A program made the position numbers and the translations under genes. Below, one piece after another: positions 59,739 to 64,000 of a DNA stretch of 64,000 nt (its first letter is position 1; the number at the start of each line of letters is the position of its first letter). A model generated the notes under the pieces. That model searched no databases and was not told where the DNA came from. It saw nothing but the letters and a program-made list of their open reading frames with translations. The stretch lies in NCBI GenBank assembly GCA_951213105.1, contig OX578142.1:2248649-2312648 (forward strand). Reading direction: 5' to 3'. This DNA is from Amaurobius ferox. Its lineage: Eukaryota; Arthropoda; Arachnida; Araneae; Amaurobiidae.

Positions 59739-60727
59739 GGCCCAGACCATACAGCCAACCCAGGGGTTTATGGCAGTTTAATGTATGGCCGGGAGAAAAT
59801 TTAGAACAGGAAATTTAGAACAGGAGAATTTAGAAATTTAGAAAATTTAGAACAGAAGACCGACTTCCACAGACCGACACCCACGAGCAGCCCAGAGTAA
59901 ACCAGCAGTTTATTAAATAATCAATCAAAGGTTACAGTTACAAAATATTAGGTGTCACGTAGGACACAGGCAGCAGAACAGACAGGCAAACAAACAAACA
60001 ACAAACCATAAAGATACAGCAAACAACATAAAGAACACAGCAAACAACATAAAATCACTGCAAACAACATGAAGAAGGGAGTCAGACAATTAAAAGAAAT
60101 TAAACTTTCTATTAGTGTTTAAATTCAAAGGTCTTAAGTTAACGGTTTAAAACTTAATCGATCCCAAATTTTGAAATTTATAATGATACTAAATTCTCAA
60201 TAAAAGAAGTGATTCCATTAAAAGTTCTATCAGATTTATATAGTTTTTCATATATTTTTTTTTTATTAAGAGTAAAGATATAATTTTAGTTTATATTTAC
60301 AAGCCTGGTTTCCATAAAGGATCATACCCAAGGGTTAAATCCAGGAAAATTAAAATATTCATCACTAAAACCAGATAAAAACGTTAATTAATTAAAGAAA
60401 ATATGCCAGTAAACAGTTAAAAAGTTTTAAGTTAAAGGAAGATAATTAAAAGTTTATTATTATTATTTTTTTTTAAAACATAACATTTACACTAAGGGTT
60501 ATAAAGTGTTTTTTCACTCTCTTTTCTATTTTTTTTCTTCTCTAAAACTTATCAATTATTCTAAGGATGAAACAACGAAGGTCAATTATGAGTGTAGAAT
60601 TACTAGTTCCGAGCAGTAAAAATATATTAATATACAGCAAAAATCATATAAATATACAGCAAAAGTCATTAAATGGCAAAGCATAATTAAAAAGTAACAC
60701 AGGACAGGTGAGAAATCTCAGAAAAGT
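59739..60727 (-). other. 3' UTR of element A7
   Basis: Same plan as the A1 3' UTR: terminal stem-loop (59747-59788), 'aatttagaacagg' repeats, one GTGTC/GACAC hairpin and the 22-bp triplicate. It carries substitutions not seen in the truncated copies ('accagcagttt', 'tttttcatatatt', 'ggatcataccc'). Its (TTA)n tract near 60457 is shorter. Confidence 0.82.
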
Positions 60728-62506
60728 CTAAAGAGTTTTTTGAAGATTCTTAATACGTAAGAGTTCCCTGTGGAGGGCATGACAGTTGGCCCTGTCCCTA
60801 GCATTATGTTTTGTACACCATTGAAGAGAGGAATCTTGCAAGTTGGCTGATATACAGTTAGGACAAGACGGGGTTTTAGCATTACAGGTCTTGAAAGAGT
60901 GTTTATCAGAGGAGCACTGGCTACACTTACTGGATGGTTGACGGCAGGTGGCAGCAGAGTGACCGAATCCTTGGCAATGGTAACATATTTGCAAGGAAAC
61001 ATATTTCTTTATATTGAAGTATTGGAAGTGATAGTACAGTTTTTTGATGTCTATAAGTGATTTTCCGGCGGCAACATCAGTCAAGATCACCCAATTATTG
61101 GATCCCAATTTGTTCTTAAAGGTTTTGATTATCTTAAACTCCTGTATTTCAGTATTGGAAAGGTTTTTTAAGAGCAGAGGCTTGATGTCTGCCTCAGAGA
61201 TATTCACAGGAACGTTAAAAATAATAAGTGGCATTTTCCGGACAGGTGGCCTGTGTATGACAAAATTATCCGAGAGATCAGAGTTTATAAATTTAGGCAG
61301 TATGGATTCGTCATCTTCGTCACGGCAAGTGATTTTAAGGGTATCTCTGCTGATGGTGGAAACATTTTGAATTTTTACGTTAAGTGGGCAGTCAGACAAA
61401 TGAAGATCATTCTTGAGTTGATCAAGAGATTTAGTTTGATCCTTTCCACGGAGCAACACACTGGCATAGGATGGTTTGTTGTGATGAGAACCAGGACGAA
61501 GTTCATTATGAAGATCCAAGTTTGTAAGGTTCTTACGGACAACGTCATCAACAAAAGCAGGAATTTCTTGGAGGTCCTGAGCAAGGCAGTTCGTAAAATT
61601 AGCGAGGTCTAATGATATGGAGTTTTTCAGCTGGTAGAGATCCTCGTGGAAAGTAGTTTTAATTTCCTGCAAAGCGTTTAAAGAATCTTGATCCGGAGGG
61701 GTGACTGTTGAAGACTGTGATTCAAAGAGATAGCAGGTTGTTTTAATCTTGTCGATTTTGCAATTCAAAAATTCTTGTTGGGTTTCAGAGGGTTTAACAT
61801 GTCGAACTAGAAAACTTTGAATTTGGTTGCAAGTTCTAAGAATTTTTTGATAGAAGGTGTAGCTATGACCACCCTCGAGGTCTTCAGTATCCGAGGAGGT
61901 AAAAGGATTGGTATCAATCTGATCTTCAGGAAGATCAGAGAAGGTATTGTTCTGAGCTTGTTCGGGTACAGCTGGAGGGATGGTGAGAAGAGAAGGCAGG
62001 ACAGGTGGAAGTAAAGGTACCGGAGGCGGAGGAGAAGGACAGGAAGCATCAACAGGAGGAGGTGGTCGAACAACAGAGAGATCAAGAGCAGGATCAGAAG
62101 ATGTAGAAGGAGATGTCACCGGCTGGTCAGCAAGGCGATGTGAAGAAAGTCTACTGGAGTATAATGAAGTAAAACGTTCAAGTCTCTTTTTGTACGAAGA
62201 AGTGGAAACAGATTCAGTATTGTCAAATTTCAGAGAGGATTCGTTTTCATGACGACCAGAGTATGATGGTGAGTCACGATCGGAGGATAGATTATCACAG
62301 CGACCAGAGTATGAAGGTGAGTCACGATGAGAGGATAGAATATCATAGTATTTTTTGCCATGGTGTTGAGATGTATCACGATTGTATTTCAGCCTTTCGG
62401 AGTAACGTCTGTTGGTGCACAAAGGTTTAGCATGATCAAATGTCACCGGAGGAATAGATGGAAAGTCAAGCACTGAAATAAATTCACTGGGTATTTCTTT
62501 GTCCAT
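60728..62506 (-). CDS. Type A ORF1 / Gag-like nucleic-acid-binding protein, complete
   Basis: The frame is open for 599 codons from 62527, but the ATG at 62506 (Met8) has the better context (ACC before, G after) and is chosen, giving 592 residues. Numbering below is for the 599-codon frame. Residues of about 65-95 hold a doubled 'SPSYSGR' motif. About 150-190 is Pro-rich. About 255-420 aligns with the centre of type B ('VRHVK', 'TQQEFL', 'PSYASVLLRG'). About 420-510 is the pre-knuckle region. Knuckles: C515-C518-H523-C528, C535-C538-H543-C548, and C555-C558-H574-C582, with the same spacings as type B. The truncated copies keep residues from about 254 on. The role is RNA binding and particle formation, inferred from the family. 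No pol follows. Confidence 0.9.
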   Translation of the reverse strand: MDKEIPSEFISVLDFPSIPPVTFDHAKPLCTNRRYSERLKYNRDTSQHHGKKYYDILSSHRDSPSYSGRCDNLSSDRDSPSYSGRHENESSLKFDNTESVSTSSYKKRLERFTSLYSSRLSSHRLADQPVTSPSTSSDPALDLSVVRPPPPVDASCPSPPPPVPLLPPVLPSLLTIPPAVPEQAQNNTFSDLPEDQIDTNPFTSSDTEDLEGGHSYTFYQKILRTCNQIQSFLVRHVKPSETQQEFLNCKIDKIKTTCYLFESQSSTVTPPDQDSLNALQEIKTTFHEDLYQLKNSISLDLANFTNCLAQDLQEIPAFVDDVVRKNLTNLDLHNELRPGSHHNKPSYASVLLRGKDQTKSLDQLKNDLHLSDCPLNVKIQNVSTISRDTLKITCRDEDDESILPKFINSDLSDNFVIHRPPVRKMPLIIFNVPVNISEADIKPLLLKNLSNTEIQEFKIIKTFKNKLGSNNWVILTDVAAGKSLIDIKKLYYHFQYFNIKKYVSLQICYHCQGFGHSAATCRQPSSKCSQCSSDKHSFKTCNAKTPSCPNCISANLQDSSLQWCTKHNARDRANCHALHRELLRIKNLQKTL

Positions 62507-64000
62507 GGTGATGATGTACAATAACAATTTTAATTACAAGAAAGGTTTAATTTCGTTCAAAAATATCAATTTTACAAATTATGTGAAAAATTCAGAACAA
62601 ATCACCGAAAAAATTTTTTTCCAAAAAAGAGATGTTGAGCAGAGGCGAGCACAGGGGGCACGAAGGGGTCGGAAAGTAAGATCCAAACAAGGAGGAGAAA
62701 AAACCAGGCGAAAAACTGTAAAAGGGAAGGAGGGAGAGCGAAAAGAGAGAAGTTAAGGTGAAAAGGGGAAAAGAAGAAGAACGTTGCCACAAAAGATAAT
62801 CCAATAGCACGAAGCCAGAGCTTAGTAAAAAATATTTAGAACGGAGGAAGGCAAACGGGCTCTATGTACCGAAGGGAAAAGGTATAAGTGTATAAAAAGA
62901 AACTTTGGTGTTGCCACTAAAATAAATCCAAAATAATGAAACCAGTCAGTTCAGATTTAAAGGGGAGGAAGAGGGAGGCAAATGGACTCCAAGTACCGAA
63001 GGAAAAAGGAATCAAATAAGATTAAAAATTTAAAAAAAAATTTTGAGATTTTTTCAAAATTTAATAAGGTGAAAAGTAAGTATAAGTGTATAATCCGAAA
63101 CCAAATAGGAAAGAATAAAACAAGAAGCCTGAACGAATCAAAAGTGAAGAAGAGGACCGGGGTAAAAAAATCCAATAGGGAAACCAAAGTAAAAATACAA
63201 TGCCTGAAATCAGGTAGGAAGGGAAAATATCAAAAAAGTGAAATGTGTTCAAAAGGAAGAAGAGGAAAGCGGAGCAAACGAGCCAAGCAGGGAGAAGTCC
63301 ATTAACACAAAAGAGGGGGAACCGTAGAAACAACGTCTACACGGAACAGGCAGAATGCCAAAAAAGGGGGGAGGCCAGAAACAGAACAAAAATCTTCAAA
63401 AGAGACATTTCTTAAAACACTGATTACATAATAAACAATGCATATGAGTGAAAAACACTTTTCAATTATCAAAGATAAAACTTTAAATTAGTTAAATATG
63501 TAGTTTATATAAACATCAATCAATATAAACAGTGAATTTAATAGATGTATATTCAGTCAATTTGATCCGTTTCCTAATCAATCTCCACTATAAAGCCAGA
63601 ACCAGAAGTAAATATTTGCAAAAGAGACATTTTTAAATCTTGGAATACATATAAATAAATCACTTGGAAGTCAAGAATACTTTTAAAAAATCAAAAACAA
63701 AACTTCAGAAAAGCTAAATATGTAAATTACATGAACTTTTAATAATAAATACAGTGTTTTTAACAGATGTATAAACGGTCAAATATGACCATTTTGAAGC
63801 AATCTCCATAACAATTGTATAAGCAGGAACAATAGAATGTTTATAAAATTAAAATTGAGATTTCTCACCAAATAAACATCGTAGAGACAAATCAATGATA
63901 TCAAATTAAAGCTGGGATGAGGGACAACAAAAAATATGCAGACGTAAAAAGCAGAAAGCAGGATTCACGCCTCCAAGGCAGGAAAATGACGGAGGTCGAA
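62507..64000 (-). promoter_or_regulatory. 5' UTR and presumed internal promoter region of A7
   Basis: No credible gene. Next to Gag it is purine-rich on the plus strand (about 62620-62760 and 63110-63370). 'gtaccgaagg' occurs twice (near 62867 and 62991). The distal part is AT-rich and contains two tandem copies of a 221-228-bp monomer and the start of a third. Many segments match the B 5' UTR at low identity. The window ends before the element's 5' end. Confidence 0.55.
63374..63822 (-). repeat. Tandem monomers in the A7 5' UTR
   Basis: Monomer 1 is 63374-63594 and monomer 2 is 63595-63822; a third starts at 63823. Shared landmarks in order are 'gccagaa-cagaa', 'caaaagagacattt', 'taaatatgta', 'cagatgtata' or 'tagatgtata', and 'caatctcca'. 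Monomer 2 has an inverted repeat GGTCA/TGACC (63777-63790) where B has AAAGGC/GCCTTT. B appears to have a single equivalent (about 13355-13590). The copies are clearly diverged. Confidence 0.68.

Larger units (their letters stand above)
59739..64000 (-). mobile_element. Type A retrotransposon with complete Gag, copy A7 (runs past window end)
   Basis: The only A copy that continues through ORF1 into a 5' UTR. The 3' junction is at the usual base of the satellite unit. The flanking unit is K type, unlike the flank shared by A1-A6, so A7 is a separate insertion. Similarity of its last kilobase to the B 5' UTR suggests the true 5' end is close to, but beyond, 64000. As in B, there is no pol ORF between Gag and the 3' end. 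Confidence 0.92.

Noticed and set aside
60728..62527. A single nuclear host gene for the 599-codon zinc-knuckle protein
   Set aside because: Its C-terminal part is repeated six times with element 3' UTRs, and a homologue lies in the delimited insertion B. It is a retrotransposon Gag.
1..64000. tRNA or rRNA genes and a host gene between repeats
   Set aside because: I saw no cloverleaf-like or rRNA segments. All non-satellite stretches are accounted for by elements A, B, C and the short tails.

Overview
The window is eukaryotic repeat DNA, probably from an arthropod. Nothing in it looks like a host single-copy gene. About 34.5 kb (a little over half) is one head-to-tail satellite with a 177-bp unit, roughly 195 units, all in the same orientation. 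The rest is non-LTR (LINE-type) retrotransposon sequence, always on the minus strand. The arthropod call rests on the retrotransposon proteins: Gag with three zinc knuckles, and a pol with APE-like endonuclease, reverse transcriptase (RT), RNase H and a C-terminal CCHC motif, as in the R1/I/Jockey group. An insect and an arachnid cannot be separated from this sequence.

Layout: satellite 1-2923; element A1 2924-5019; satellite 5020-7325; A2 7326-9420; short satellite 9421-9790; element B1 9791-13772; satellite 13773-18731; 166-bp element tail 18732-18897; one satellite unit; A3 19091-21187; satellite; A4 23318-25412; short satellite; B2 25783-29764; satellite; second 166-bp tail 34541-34706; one unit; A5 34900-36995; satellite; A6 40382-42479; satellite; element C 46895-51225; satellite 51226-59738; element A7 from 59739 past the window end. 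The stretch starting at 7326 is repeated about 15,992 bp downstream from 23318.

Three related element types are present. Type A has a 599-aa Gag (complete only in A7; A1-A6 share one 5' truncation). Type B has a 648-aa Gag and is a complete insertion. Neither carries a pol ORF. Type C has an intact 1174-aa pol (ORF2) preceded by only the last 37 codons of a third, diverged Gag. All three, and the 166-bp tails, end in nearly the same 3' sequence, and every one is joined to the satellite at the same base of the 177-bp unit, after 'tagcatgaaa'. Target-site duplications flank the insertions, and matching unoccupied sites for B, C and the short tail exist elsewhere in the window.

The main proposal is a satellite-targeted retrotransposon system in which gag-only elements (A, B) and a pol-bearing element (C) share a 3' recognition end, so C-type enzyme could mobilise the gag-only elements in trans. 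The insertions have since been carried along as the satellite expanded by unequal exchange, as 4.4-kb and 16-kb blocks.
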